DNA of 64,000 nt from Winogradskyella psychrotolerans (lineage in GTDB: Bacteria > Bacteroidota > Bacteroidia > Flavobacteriales > Flavobacteriaceae). The notes beneath the pieces were generated by a model that saw only the letters and a program-made list of their open reading frames with translations, had not been told where the DNA came from and did no database searches. Where the stretch lies: the NCBI RefSeq assembly GCF_018860545.1, contig NZ_JAHKPN010000018.1:1-64000 (forward strand). Reading direction: 5' to 3'. Every line of letters starts with the position of its first letter. The first letter of the stretch is position 1. Position numbers and translations under genes: made by a program. Of this stretch, positions 16,483 to 26,413 are shown piece after piece.

Positions 16483-19323
16483 TTAATACCATTTTCGTCT
16501 AAACAGTCCTAATAAGACTTGCGGATCTACGGTAAACATGAAACGGATGCTTTGGTCGTAATTGGGTTGCCCAACCTCCCAACCAAGGTTTGAATAAATT
16601 GGAAAATAGATTTCAAAATAATCTTCAACAAGGTTTAGACGTATGCCAGAATCATACACAAACTTTGCGTTCCTGAACTTATTTTTTACCAAACCAACAT
16701 CTCCATAAGCTTGAATATAGCGCCAAATTGAGGTGCTAAAGTTAGCCGTTGTCATCCACTGATTCGCGAATGGAGTTTCTAGTTTTGATTTAAATCCTCC
16801 TTCGGCAATTATGATTTGCTGACTAAATAAGCCTGATGCTTCTGAACGTCCTAAATAATTAAAGTCGAATAAGTAATCTGTTGGTCGGTCTAAGGCGAAA
16901 CTAAAATAATTAGAATTAGGATCAGATTTGTTATCTAAGAACACACCAGCGAAGAATCTGAAATTAATATTTCGGTTGCCTTGCGTCAGTTTCCTAAATT
17001 CATAATTAAATGATATTTTACTAAATTTATCTGCAATCTGAATATCAGTATATAATTTTGAATAATTAATGACACCAGGATTAAAATGGGTGTATCTTAA
17101 ATTAAAAACACCGTAATCTGGTTCGTCTAAAATAACTGTTGCATCCTCTCCAAGTTCTCTCGAAATACTGACATACCTTGCTAAAATTTGATCCGTTTGA
17201 GACGATCGAAAATTAGAATTGTCTCTAAAACCAAAACTAAGTGAAGGCCTAATGGTTGTGAAAAAGGCATCATTTGCAAAGGATTGGTATCCTACGTTTA
17301 TACCATAGGAAATATCATAGAGGTTTTTTTCTTCAATATTATGGGTGTAATATATAGATGTGGAACCTGTTAGTGATCGTGATTTGGTAGCATATTGAGG
17401 TGAAAAACGATAATTTAAGCGCTTTCTTAAAAGTGTTTTATTATACACCTTAGTTCCTAGTGTAAGACCGTCATAGATATTATTAAACTCGACCAAAGGC
17501 ATAAAGAAAATCTGATTGTAATTTGGGTCTTCAATGTCTTTAAACAGTTTAAATTGTAAAGGTTTATTATTTAGAAAAGAGCCTTCAGTGGCTTTGTAAT
17601 TATCGCGCTGATTGTATTCTGGAATCACATTATTGTAATCTAATACAAAGGTATCTGTACTGTCCTTAGGTAATGTTATCGTTTTAGTGCCTTGTATATT
17701 CTCTACCCATAATTTCCCAATCACGGAATCATTTTTCAATTTAAAAAGAGAAATAGGCATGGTGTTATCACGCTTATTTTTTAAGGTCAGTTTTAATGAA
17801 TCTTCTAAGGATTTAATCGATGAGATTTTAAAATCTATCTTTTTGCGAGTGCCTAAATAATCTGTGAAAAACCATTGAATATCTTTTGAGGTTTTAGCAC
17901 TAATAAAGGTTTCGAAATCGGCTAAAGAAACTGATTTGAGTTGATTGGTTTGTAAGAATTCTGTAATGTTATTTGATAGATTAATATCTTCCGTAAACTG
18001 GTCTAAATAATTAAGCCCTAAACCGGCCTTGTATTTACCGGCAATGTTAGCATTAAATTTGGTTAAGGAATCTTTAGAAGTCGTTAAAGGCTGATCTCTG
18101 TTTTTTCGAGCAATTTCCATGGAATACAGATAGTACTGAAAATTGAATTTTAAATCTGCCGCATGAAACGATCGAATGCCCCAAACATCTGCTAGGGAGC
18201 CTAAAAGTTTCATGTCAGGATAATTCTCTTCTACGTAATGAATTAAATAATATACTTGTAACCCTTCATTCAACCAATGTTCTTTTCTGGGATTTAGCAA
18301 TAGAATATTATCTAGATATTTTTTTAATGCCGTTTTAAGAAGTTTTAATTCGTATTGAAAATCTTCTTGAAAGGGACGGAAAAACGGTGGTAGTTGGTTC
18401 AGTCCATATAGTGGATCTTTTTGATAGTCTATTGAAGTTACCAATAATTGTTTGTGCGGATAGTTACCCAAATGTTTGGTTAAATACCTCGTAACCTTAT
18501 CCGTAATTAATGCTTTGGCAGCTCCTGGAAGTCCTTTTTCTTGGATGTCTGAAACTATAATAAAGTCGTCGGTTTGAACAAAATTATATGTAGGAAATTT
18601 GCTTAACGAAAGATAGGTGTCTATACGATCGTTTCCACTTAAAACTGTGGTTTGCGTATTGTTTTCAGTATTGACGTTTGCTGAATTAAAATTGAGCTCA
18701 GAGGTTACTTTATAATTTCTTGGATGTGTAATACTAAGGGTGATATCTGATTTAGGAATAAATAAATCATTTAAGTTTTTATTACTATAATATTGCCATT
18801 CTCCGTTGTAAACCGCTGGAGTGATATACCAATATTTTAAGTCGAAATCCATAGCTTTAGAGACTCCATAACTCGTAAATTCAGCATCAGGAATAATGAG
18901 CTGATAATTAAGGTTAAGGGTGTAGGATTCACCAGCTTGCAGTGGGGTTTCTAAATCAACTTTAATAACATCGGGATGTGCTTCTAGACGATTAAATTTT
19001 AAAGTAGATGCTGTCTCGTCTTTAATGGTAGTTATAACAGTATAACCACGTTCTTCTTTCTTTGCTAAATGAAATTTGGTACTGAATTCTTCCTCAAAAC
19101 GTTGGGCTAATGGAGTCGATTTTGTAGAATAACTATGGTTCCAGTCATTAAGGTAAACACTAGATAATATATCATTTGTTTCGTTCTTATAAACAATAGT
19201 TTGTGTTACGGAAATAGTTTTGGTTTCTACGTGAACATCTGCAGCAATAGCCATCGTGTTTTGAGCTGTGATAGTGTAGCTAAGAACAGCGATGAGAACA
19301 GTTATGAGAAATTGCTTTTTCAA
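16483..19323 (-). CDS. M1-aminopeptidase-like protein lacking the HExxH zinc motif, with outer-membrane barrel-like C-terminus
   Basis: A 946-residue exported protein using a TTG start directly followed by a signal peptide (residues 1-20, ending TITAQ). The start lies 1 base after the preceding stop. Residues about 25-360 resemble the N-terminal saddle and catalytic start of M1 gluzincins, with KEHWLNEGLQVYY at 348-359. The Glu of WLNEG (353) is the usual third zinc ligand, but the expected HExxH 18 residues earlier reads KTALK (330-334), so zinc peptidase activity is not expected. From about residue 600 alternating beta strands and an ending FRRKWY suggest an outer-membrane beta-barrel. Confidence 0.75.
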   Translation of the reverse strand: MKKQFLITVLIAVLSYTITAQNTMAIAADVHVETKTISVTQTIVYKNETNDILSSVYLNDWNHSYSTKSTPLAQRFEEEFSTKFHLAKKEERGYTVITTIKDETASTLKFNRLEAHPDVIKVDLETPLQAGESYTLNLNYQLIIPDAEFTSYGVSKAMDFDLKYWYITPAVYNGEWQYYSNKNLNDLFIPKSDITLSITHPRNYKVTSELNFNSANVNTENNTQTTVLSGNDRIDTYLSLSKFPTYNFVQTDDFIIVSDIQEKGLPGAAKALITDKVTRYLTKHLGNYPHKQLLVTSIDYQKDPLYGLNQLPPFFRPFQEDFQYELKLLKTALKKYLDNILLLNPRKEHWLNEGLQVYYLIHYVEENYPDMKLLGSLADVWGIRSFHAADLKFNFQYYLYSMEIARKNRDQPLTTSKDSLTKFNANIAGKYKAGLGLNYLDQFTEDINLSNNITEFLQTNQLKSVSLADFETFISAKTSKDIQWFFTDYLGTRKKIDFKISSIKSLEDSLKLTLKNKRDNTMPISLFKLKNDSVIGKLWVENIQGTKTITLPKDSTDTFVLDYNNVIPEYNQRDNYKATEGSFLNNKPLQFKLFKDIEDPNYNQIFFMPLVEFNNIYDGLTLGTKVYNKTLLRKRLNYRFSPQYATKSRSLTGSTSIYYTHNIEEKNLYDISYGINVGYQSFANDAFFTTIRPSLSFGFRDNSNFRSSQTDQILARYVSISRELGEDATVILDEPDYGVFNLRYTHFNPGVINYSKLYTDIQIADKFSKISFNYEFRKLTQGNRNINFRFFAGVFLDNKSDPNSNYFSFALDRPTDYLFDFNYLGRSEASGLFSQQIIIAEGGFKSKLETPFANQWMTTANFSTSIWRYIQAYGDVGLVKNKFRNAKFVYDSGIRLNLVEDYFEIYFPIYSNLGWEVGQPNYDQSIRFMFTVDPQVLLGLFRRKWY

Positions 19324-19324
19324 A

Positions 19325-19861
19325 TTAAAGAATTATAGATTTTAAAGGGTTACGCTGATTTTGAGAAGGTGTTACATAGTATAAGTTCTCCTGTAAATCA
19401 GATACATCAATATATTGTTTTTTATCAGAATTTATTTGAAATGTTTTTACCTGTTGTCCTAAACTATTGGTAACACGTAATGTTTCATTATATAAGTTAA
19501 CATTAGTAACGCTAACAACCTGTTTTTGTTTTGTCAATGATGCATCAATGCAAAGGCCAGATGCTGTTTGCACATCCTTTACACTTAAAAACGTTGCATT
19601 AGTTGTTAAAGATAAGGTGACAGGCAAATGATTACTAAAATTGTGTAAAGCATTTCGTAATTCATACGAAAATTGAGAGCCTGTGGTTTCATATTCCGAT
19701 GAATTAATAGATGTATTCCAGCAAGAAGTTAAATTATGAACCGCATTTTTTATAGGGGAACTTAATGAATTATTAAACATCACTTTAACCGTTTCTTGAG
19801 CAGAAATTGAGGTTAAAGTGAAAAGAATTAGTATAAAAAAACTGAAAGTTTTCTTTTTCAT
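19325..19861 (-). CDS. Small exported protein with T9SS-sorting-like tail
   Basis: A 178-residue protein with a clear signal peptide (MKKKTFSFFILILFTLTSISAQ). The middle is Ser/Asn/Thr-rich with two Cys (47 and 103). The C-terminal 70 residues (LYNETLRVTNSLGQQVKTF ... YIDVSDLQENLYYV) have the strand pattern of T9SS type A sorting domains, but the closing GxY.V..... segment is shortened, so cell-surface sorting is only likely. It is cotranscribed with the M1-like gene 1 base downstream, suggesting that both work in the envelope. Confidence 0.6.
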   Translation of the reverse strand: MKKKTFSFFILILFTLTSISAQETVKVMFNNSLSSPIKNAVHNLTSCWNTSINSSEYETTGSQFSYELRNALHNFSNHLPVTLSLTTNATFLSVKDVQTASGLCIDASLTKQKQVVSVTNVNLYNETLRVTNSLGQQVKTFQINSDKKQYIDVSDLQENLYYVTPSQNQRNPLKSIIL

Positions 19862-19891
19862 AGCGGTGAATTAAAAAAAAGAACAGATTTT

Positions 19892-20578
19892 TTAGAAATT
19901 TGGACTTAGATCATATTCTTTATAGAAATCATCAAGAATAGAAATAACCTCATCAGGTGTGTCAACAAGGTGGATAAGGTCTAAATCTTTAGCACTAATA
20001 TTTTTAGCATCTATTAATGTTGTTTTTACCCAATCCAATAAGCCACCCCAAAATTCTGTTCCTACCAAAATAATAGGGAATGATTCTATTTTATGCGTTT
20101 GTATTAAAGTGATTGCTTCAAACAATTCATCTAAGGTTCCAAAACCACCAGGCATCACTACAAAACCTTGTGAGTATTTTACAAACATTACTTTTCTTAC
20201 AAAGAAGTAATCAAAGTCTAAGCTCTTATCAGAATCGATATATGGATTATCGTGTTGCTCAAAAGGTAATTCTATATTAAGTCCAACAGAGGTACCACCT
20301 GCAATATGGGCTCCTTTATTACCCGCTTCCATAATTCCTGGTCCACCACCTGTAATGACTCCATAACCATGGTCTACTATTTTAGTGGCAACTTCTTCAG
20401 CTAGTTGGTAATACTTATGATCAGGTTTTGTACGTGCCGATCCAAAAATAGAAACACAAGGTCCTATTTTACTTAGTTTTTCATACCCATTAACAAACTC
20501 ACCCATGATTTTAAAAATCGCCCAAGAGTCATTTGTTTTAACTTCATTCCAACGTTTACTATTACTTTCGTTATGCAT
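19892..20578 (-). CDS. LOG family protein (TIGR00730 type)
   Basis: A 228-residue Rossmann-like protein with the hallmark PGGFGTLDELFE near residue 150 and the upstream GVITGGGPGIMEAGNKGA, the two signatures of the LOG (Lonely guy) nucleotide 5'-monophosphate phosphoribohydrolase family. Such enzymes hydrolyse N6-substituted adenosine or other nucleoside monophosphates. The bacterial role is usually nucleotide salvage rather than cytokinin synthesis. The length is typical of the longer bacterial subgroup. Single gene. Confidence 0.88.
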   Translation of the reverse strand: MHNESNSKRWNEVKTNDSWAIFKIMGEFVNGYEKLSKIGPCVSIFGSARTKPDHKYYQLAEEVATKIVDHGYGVITGGGPGIMEAGNKGAHIAGGTSVGLNIELPFEQHDNPYIDSDKSLDFDYFFVRKVMFVKYSQGFVVMPGGFGTLDELFEAITLIQTHKIESFPIILVGTEFWGGLLDWVKTTLIDAKNISAKDLDLIHLVDTPDEVISILDDFYKEYDLSPNF

Positions 20579-20609
20579 ATTTAGATTTAATTTATTTATA
20601 ACAATATAA

Positions 20610-20632
20610 AAGCCATATTTTTATATGGCTTA
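20610..20632. terminator. AT-rich hairpin upstream of the LOG gene
   Basis: AAGCCATAT (20610-20618) pairs with ATATGGCTT around a T-rich loop. It lies 32 bases upstream of the LOG start on its strand, so it is more likely a leader structure or terminator remnant than the end of the LOG transcript. Confidence 0.3.
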
Positions 20633-20689
20633 GTCTAAATTTTAAGACTTCCAAAGTTAAGTTAAATTGATTGAAATTGGTATGTTATC

Positions 20690-20730
20690 GCAAAAAAAAT
20701 AAGCGTACCCCAATATGTGGATACGCTTAT
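20690..20730 (-). terminator. Rho-independent terminator of the small membrane-protein gene
   Basis: On the minus strand ATAAGCGTA (20730-20722) pairs with TACGCTTAT (20707-20699), followed by an eight-base T tract (20698-20691 read in reverse). It is 21 bases after the stop of the 55-residue gene. Confidence 0.75.
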
Positions 20731-20750
20731 GAATTTGATGTATTTTAAAT

Positions 20751-20936
<186 letters not shown>

Positions 20937-21121
20937 TTAGTACAACCAAGTTATGAAATAAATTTATGGCTTTTAGAAATCTAAATGTATTGAGTTAACA
21001 TTAGTTCTATAAGGGTTCATTTTTAGGGTTTAGTGGTCAGTGTTCGGTAGTTAGTTTGCAGTTTTTAGTAGAACGTTTATGCAAATTAGGCTACTGTCTT
21101 CCGTCCTCAATTTTTATGTTT

Positions 21122-21191
21122 CAACAACCAACAACCAACAACCAACAACCAACAACCAACAACCAACAACCAACAAGCAACAACCAACAAC
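21122..21191. repeat. Ten-unit 7-bp tandem repeat (CAACAAC) next to the uvrA stop
   Basis: Ten head-to-tail CAACAAC units with a single substitution in the eighth. The array ends 2 bases from the uvrA stop codon, so on the minus strand it forms the start of the uvrA 3' untranslated region (GTTGTTG repeats). Units of 7 bp shift frame, and the 102-residue open frame crossing it on the plus strand is not a credible gene. Confidence 0.85.
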
Positions 21192-21193
21192 TG

Positions 21194-24022
21194 CTACACC
21201 ATTTCCTTCTTCAAAAACTTCGCTGTATAACTCTTTTTATCCTTTATGATCTCTTCAGGTGTGCCTTTAGCTACGACTTTTCCTCCTCCTTTTCCACCTT
21301 CATAGCCAATATCAATGATATAGTCCACGGTTTTAATGACATCGAGATTGTGTTCAATAATTAAAACCGTATTGCCTTTGTCAGCCAATTTATTTAAGAC
21401 TTTCATCAGAACTCTAATATCTTCAAAATGTAAACCTGTGGTTGGTTCATCCAAGATATAGAATGTGTTTCCGGTGTCGCGTTTACTTAGCTCTGTGGCT
21501 AATTTGATACGCTGTGCTTCTCCACCTGAAAGCGTTGTGCTTTGTTGTCCTAACGTGATATAACCCAAACCGACATCTTTAATCGTTTTAAGTTTTCTGT
21601 GAATCTTCGGGATGTTCTCAAAGAAATCAACAGCTTCTTCAATCGTCATATTCAACACATCACTAATGGATTTACCTTTATAGCGAATTTCTAAAGTTTC
21701 TCTATTAAATCGTTTGCCTTGGCAGGTTTCACATTCCACATAAACATCTGGTAAGAAATTCATTTCAATCACACGCAAACCGTCACCTTGGCATGTTTCG
21801 CAACGGCCTCCTTTGACATTAAAACTAAAACGACCAGGTTTGTAACCACGAATCATCGCTTCAGGAATCTTTGCAAAGAGACTTCTAATTTCGTCAAACG
21901 TCTTGGTGTAGGTTGCAGGATTACTTCGTGGTGTTCTACCGATTGGTGATTGGTTAATGTCAATCACTTTGTCTAAATGCTCTAAGCCTTTGATGCTTTT
22001 ATAAGGCATGGGTTTCTTTACGCCATTAAAATAATGCGCATTAAGTATAGGGTAGAGGGTTTCGTTAATTAATGTGGACTTCCCACTTCCTGAAACTCCT
22101 GTGACTCCAATCATTTTTCCCAATGGAAATTCGACGTCTACATTCTTTAAGTTATTCCCAGTACAGCCTTTTAAAACGAGTTTTTTACCATTGCCTTTTC
22201 GTCTTGTTTTAGGAATTTCAATTTCCTTTTCACCATTGAGATAAGCTGCTGTAAGGGTGTGTTGATTGAGTAAATCTTTTGGCGTGCCTTCACTTATAAT
22301 TTCACCACCATGTTTACCGGCAAAAGGTCCAATATCAATCACATGGTCAGCACGTTCTATCATATCCTTATCATGTTCTACCACAATAACGGAGTTGCCA
22401 ACATCGCGTAAAGAGATTAAGGAATTAATCAGTTTTTCGTTATCGCGTTGGTGTAAACCAATACTAGGTTCGTCTAAAATATAAAGGACACCAACGAGTT
22501 GCGAGCCAATTTGTGTCGCTAATCGAATACGTTGTGCTTCGCCACCTGAAAGTGATTTAGAGCTTCGGTTTAAGTTGAGGTAGGTGAGACCAACATCTAA
22601 AAGAAACTGAACTCTACTTCTAATTTCTTTTATAATTTCAGCAGAAATTTGTTGTTGCTTATCGGAAAGTCTATTCAACAAACCTTCTAGCCATTTGCTG
22701 AGTTCAACAATGTCCATAGAGACTAGATCAGCAATGCTCTTACCATCGACTTTAAAATAGAGCGATTCTTTACGTAAACGCGAGCCTTCACAAACAGGAC
22801 ATTCCACTTTGTCCATGTATTCTTTTGCCCATCGTGTTAAAGATGTGGAATCTGAATTGTATTGACTTTCAATAAAATTAGCCACTCCTTCAAAATCAAT
22901 TTTATAATCTCTAGTCACTCCTAGAAGTTTGCTTTCTACCGTAAACTTGTCTTTGCCTCCGTGAAGAATAACCTGTTTGGCCTCTTCAGGAATATCTTTC
23001 CAAGCGTCATTTAATGAAAAATCATAACGTTGGGCTATGGTTTCGAACTGTTTAAAAATCCAGCTTTTCTTTTGTGGTCCATGTGGTGCCAACGCTCCAT
23101 TTTTAATCGAAAGTGTTTCGTCTGGAACTAATTTATGATCGTTAACCACATAGAGTTCGCCAATACCATTACAATTAAAACAAGCCCCTTTTGGTGAGTT
23201 GAATGAGAAGTTGTTAGGTTCTGGGTTTGGATACGAAATACCAGAGGTAGGACACATTAAATTCCGACTAAAAAAACGCGGTTCGTTAGTATCTTGGTCA
23301 ATCACCATCAACACATCCTCTCCATGATACATCGCTGTATTAATGCTTTCCATTAAACGCTTATCGTCATTTTCGGAAGCATCTATTTTAAGTCGGTCAA
23401 TGACAATTTCAATATCGTGGGTTTTGTAACGGTCGAGTTTCATGCCCTTCTCAATATCCACGATGTCTCCATCCGTTCTAACTTTAACAAAGCCTTGCTT
23501 GGCAATTTGCTCAAACAATTCGCGATAATGCCCTTTACGAGATCGGATGACAGGCGATAAAATGTTTATTCGTTTACCTTTATAGGATTCTAAGATGAGG
23601 TCTTTTATTTGCTCATCGTTATAACTTACCATTTGCTCACCAGTATTAAAACTGTAAGCATCCGCAGCTCTTGCGTAAAGTAAACGCAAGAAATCATATA
23701 TTTCTGTGATGGTACCAACGGTAGATCGTGGCGATTTACTTGTCGTTTTTTGCTCAATAGCAATCACAGGAGACAGTCCATCAATCTTATCGACATCTGG
23801 CCGTTCTAAACTACCTAAAAACTGACGTGCATAGGCCGAAAAGGTTTCAATATAACGACGTTGGCCTTCGGCGTAAATGGTATCGAAAGCTAAGGACGAT
23901 TTCCCACTTCCAGATAAACCCGTTATCACAACAAGTTGGTCTCTAGGAATAGTAACGTCTATATTTTTAAGGTTGTGAACGCGTGCACCTTTAACTTCAA
24001 TGGAATCGTTGAATTGGCTCAT
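21194..24022 (-). CDS. uvrA: UvrABC excinuclease subunit A
   Basis: A 942-residue DNA-damage recognition ATPase of nucleotide excision repair. It has two ABC ATPase modules: Walker [13 protein letters not shown] near residue 35 and [11 protein letters not shown] near 640, and LSGGEAQRI signatures in both halves. The zinc-binding Cys clusters are CxxC(N)GIGE (around 282-290) and [20 protein letters not shown] in the second half. The length matches the family. The protein works as a dimer that loads UvrB; uvrB is not in the window. Confidence 0.97.
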   Translation of the reverse strand: MSQFNDSIEVKGARVHNLKNIDVTIPRDQLVVITGLSGSGKSSLAFDTIYAEGQRRYIETFSAYARQFLGSLERPDVDKIDGLSPVIAIEQKTTSKSPRSTVGTITEIYDFLRLLYARAADAYSFNTGEQMVSYNDEQIKDLILESYKGKRINILSPVIRSRKGHYRELFEQIAKQGFVKVRTDGDIVDIEKGMKLDRYKTHDIEIVIDRLKIDASENDDKRLMESINTAMYHGEDVLMVIDQDTNEPRFFSRNLMCPTSGISYPNPEPNNFSFNSPKGACFNCNGIGELYVVNDHKLVPDETLSIKNGALAPHGPQKKSWIFKQFETIAQRYDFSLNDAWKDIPEEAKQVILHGGKDKFTVESKLLGVTRDYKIDFEGVANFIESQYNSDSTSLTRWAKEYMDKVECPVCEGSRLRKESLYFKVDGKSIADLVSMDIVELSKWLEGLLNRLSDKQQQISAEIIKEIRSRVQFLLDVGLTYLNLNRSSKSLSGGEAQRIRLATQIGSQLVGVLYILDEPSIGLHQRDNEKLINSLISLRDVGNSVIVVEHDKDMIERADHVIDIGPFAGKHGGEIISEGTPKDLLNQHTLTAAYLNGEKEIEIPKTRRKGNGKKLVLKGCTGNNLKNVDVEFPLGKMIGVTGVSGSGKSTLINETLYPILNAHYFNGVKKPMPYKSIKGLEHLDKVIDINQSPIGRTPRSNPATYTKTFDEIRSLFAKIPEAMIRGYKPGRFSFNVKGGRCETCQGDGLRVIEMNFLPDVYVECETCQGKRFNRETLEIRYKGKSISDVLNMTIEEAVDFFENIPKIHRKLKTIKDVGLGYITLGQQSTTLSGGEAQRIKLATELSKRDTGNTFYILDEPTTGLHFEDIRVLMKVLNKLADKGNTVLIIEHNLDVIKTVDYIIDIGYEGGKGGGKVVAKGTPEEIIKDKKSYTAKFLKKEMV

Positions 24023-24175
24023 ATATGGATTTGTCCTCTCGTGTTTTTAGCAAAGTTGCAAAGGTACGGATTTTGTGACAAAAATATAAATTGGCCTATG
24101 TTATGGTTTTACGAATAGAGTCGCAGTCTACCAATGCGATGGTCTCATTGTAATTCTTTCTAAAAACCATTAAAC

Positions 24176-25903
24176 TTAGTGTTTTATAAGTTTATGAATC
24201 ATATGATGGCCGTCACTATTTTGTACGGAAATAATGTATAATCCGGAAGGCAACGCCGCAACGTTTAATTCGGTAGACGTAGCCGTTATATGCTCAGTAA
24301 GTACAACATGCCCAAGCGTATTTAACACTTGGATTTGATAGGTGTTTAGTACCTTTAAATCTATAGTGATGACATCTGTAGTTGGGTTAGGATATATAGC
24401 GCTATTCGTCAGTTGAAACTGATCTGTGTTTAAATTATCATGTATTGAAAAGTCTGTCACCACAGGAAAGTGATCTGAGGCATTGATAGTGTTGAATTCA
24501 TTTAAGTTATACTGTGCCAACCTATCGGCAGGCATGACTTCTGTTTGTAAAACGAAGGATTTTTCAGCCGTAAGTGTGTAATCTGAGAATATTATATAAT
24601 CTAATTTTCCAGGAGGAAACCCTTGATCATCTGATCTCCAAGTGTAGCCCATTCTTAAATCGGCTTGTAAGCAATTTTCTTCTTTTAGGTCGGTATCATC
24701 CCAATCTAAAGGGCCTCCAGCTCCATAGGTCGCCGTGTCTTGTATATCTCCTGTTTTTAAGGTGATTAATTGTTGCGCATAGCCCACTAAATTTAAATCT
24801 CCCGAATACATAAAAGGGGTGTTTTCTTCCAGAGTGATGACACCTCCTGGTGATTTAGCATCTAAAATAAAAGCGGCATACTGATCGGCTTCTGCTTGTC
24901 TTGAATCATCGGCATCACAACAATGTAAATGAGAATTTGTAAACAGCAAATCTGTAGCGTATGAATTGGGTAAGTCTATTAACACAGGAAACTGCCTTGT
25001 GATACTTGTCCATTGTTCTATAATTTCCCATCGCGATACCGTTATTAGGCCACCAAGCTTTTCAGTGTACCAGCCGTTGGCCGTTCCTAATGGCAGCCAC
25101 GAATCAAAAAGCGTTTTTATTTGTGCCGCAGTGGTGTCCCAGCATTCTGTTAGACCAATAATATCTGGTGATAAGGTTTTTATGATTTGTTCAAAATGAG
25201 CAACGCGATCCACATCCGTTAAACCGTCAGACAAGGTGTTGTAAGCAAGTAACCTAATATGCTCTGCGTTTGATTTGGTAAGCTCAATTGGTGTGTACGG
25301 AGTTACAGGTGTATCATCAAAGGTATATGAAAACGTTTGACCTTCATTTGGTAGTGTATCAGAATTAGCATCATTCTTCAGTAAGATTTTTATGGTTGAT
25401 GTAGTGAATAAAGGATTTAGACCGTCTGGTATTTGGTGTCTTCCAATGGCGATTTCAAATTCATTTGACGTAACAGTTGGAGCTGCTCTCAATTTTAAAC
25501 TTGTAAATCCAATTTGCGAATAAGGGACCACGTTATAATGCGCATATAAGTCTTTAAATATAAGGCCCAATTCAGAGCCATAACCATCTTGAATGTCATA
25601 ACCTGTCGTTGTATTATTATCCGTGTCGATAAAAAGTCGTAATTCTTGAGTGATCAAATCATCGGTTAAATCAAATTCACTATTGGTTTTAATTTTTAGA
25701 TATAAAAAATCCTCATCGTTAGTAACTTGAAGTTCTAAAAGGTCAATGCCACTTAACGCTTCATTTGTGTCCGTATAAGTTGTTAAGCTAGAATCCCAAT
25801 CGTCAAAAACACCATCAATGGTGATGGCTGCAGATTGTGAATATGCGGTTATGGAATTTAAAATTAATAGGAAAAATAGTAGCGTTTTGGAGACGGTTGA
25901 CAT
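24176..25903 (-). CDS. Exported endonuclease/exonuclease/phosphatase-family protein with T9SS sorting domain
   Basis: 575 residues from the ATG at 25903, chosen because it gives a compact signal peptide (MSTVSKTLLFFLLILNSITAYSQ); an in-frame ATG lies 6 codons upstream. Residues about 25-190 form a beta-rich domain (IDGVFDDWDSS, LYLKIKTNSEF) resembling CBM9-like or DOMON-type sugar-binding domains. The middle is an EEP nuclease/phosphatase fold with LLAYNTL, IIGLTECW, YSGDLNLVG, LDYIIFS and NASDHFPVV. The last 80 residues are a T9SS type A sorting domain (IYPNPTTDVITI ... GLYIISVQ). Likely a secreted or surface nuclease or phosphodiesterase. Confidence 0.85.
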   Translation of the reverse strand: MSTVSKTLLFFLLILNSITAYSQSAAITIDGVFDDWDSSLTTYTDTNEALSGIDLLELQVTNDEDFLYLKIKTNSEFDLTDDLITQELRLFIDTDNNTTTGYDIQDGYGSELGLIFKDLYAHYNVVPYSQIGFTSLKLRAAPTVTSNEFEIAIGRHQIPDGLNPLFTTSTIKILLKNDANSDTLPNEGQTFSYTFDDTPVTPYTPIELTKSNAEHIRLLAYNTLSDGLTDVDRVAHFEQIIKTLSPDIIGLTECWDTTAAQIKTLFDSWLPLGTANGWYTEKLGGLITVSRWEIIEQWTSITRQFPVLIDLPNSYATDLLFTNSHLHCCDADDSRQAEADQYAAFILDAKSPGGVITLEENTPFMYSGDLNLVGYAQQLITLKTGDIQDTATYGAGGPLDWDDTDLKEENCLQADLRMGYTWRSDDQGFPPGKLDYIIFSDYTLTAEKSFVLQTEVMPADRLAQYNLNEFNTINASDHFPVVTDFSIHDNLNTDQFQLTNSAIYPNPTTDVITIDLKVLNTYQIQVLNTLGHVVLTEHITATSTELNVAALPSGLYIISVQNSDGHHMIHKLIKH

Positions 25904-26111
25904 AATATATATTTGTGGCAAATTAATTCTTTTTTACCGACTAACATAACATTTTTATACGACTATTGTATAGCTTCAACTATTTTAAATTTTGGCATTA
26001 TAGACATGTATAAGAATTAGAACTAATGAGATGAGCGCACATTTATAGGATTTCAGCTCAAACCTTATGACAATGACGCTTAACTTTACGAGACTTAAAA
26101 TAGTAATAGCA

Positions 26112-26249
26112 ATGGAAAAATTATTAAAGATTATAGGTGCAGCATGGGGTGCAAAAAAAATAGGAGGAGGAAAGTGCGGTTGTATTGGCACTATTGTGGT
26201 GTTTTTTGTGCTGTATTGGTTGCTAGGGTTTGTATTTGACGTATTCTAG
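26112..26249 (+). CDS. Very small membrane protein
   Basis: A 45-residue protein from the ATG at 26112; the open frame extends upstream but adds a non-hydrophobic stretch. Residues 1-21 are amphipathic and Gly/Lys-rich (GAAWGAKKIGGGKCGC). Residues 22-42 form one strong TM helix (IGTIVVFFVLYWLLGFVFDVF). The Gly/Cys motif before the helix makes chance coding less likely. Function unknown. The opposite-strand frame over the same DNA is less plausible. Confidence 0.5.
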   Translation: MEKLLKIIGAAWGAKKIGGGKCGCIGTIVVFFVLYWLLGFVFDVF

Positions 26250-26287
26250 ATCATATATTGCGTTTATGTAGGAAAAAACTATAGCTT

Positions 26288-26375
26288 ACCCGCTTATGAC
26301 CCGCTTATGACCCGCTTATGACCCGCTTATGACCCGCTTATGACCCGCTTATGACCCGCTTATGACCCGCTTGTG
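26288..26375. repeat. Eight-unit 11-bp tandem repeat ACCCGCTTATG
   Basis: Eight head-to-tail copies of ACCCGCTTATG, seven perfect and the eighth ending TTGTG, between a small membrane-protein gene and the 3' end of the AsmA-like gene. GC-richer than the surroundings. The unit length is one helical turn, so the copies lie on the same DNA face; the array could bind a protein or be simple slippage. No spacers, so not CRISPR. Confidence 0.9.
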
Positions 26376-26413
26376 TTATACGTGTGGCTTTTCTATCATT
26401 TTTAGTGTCCGAT

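Noticed and set aside
21056-21364. 102-residue plus-strand frame over the CAACAAC repeats
   Set aside because: It is built on the tandem repeat and continues antisense into uvrA; no plausible protein features.
25985-26191. 68-residue minus-strand frame opposite the 45-residue membrane protein
   Set aside because: Proline/phenylalanine-rich start without features; the plus-strand frame has the Gly/Cys motif and a good TM helix.
26288-26375. Tandem array that could look like CRISPR
   Set aside because: Eight copies without spacers, 11 bp units, no cas genes; a simple tandem repeat.
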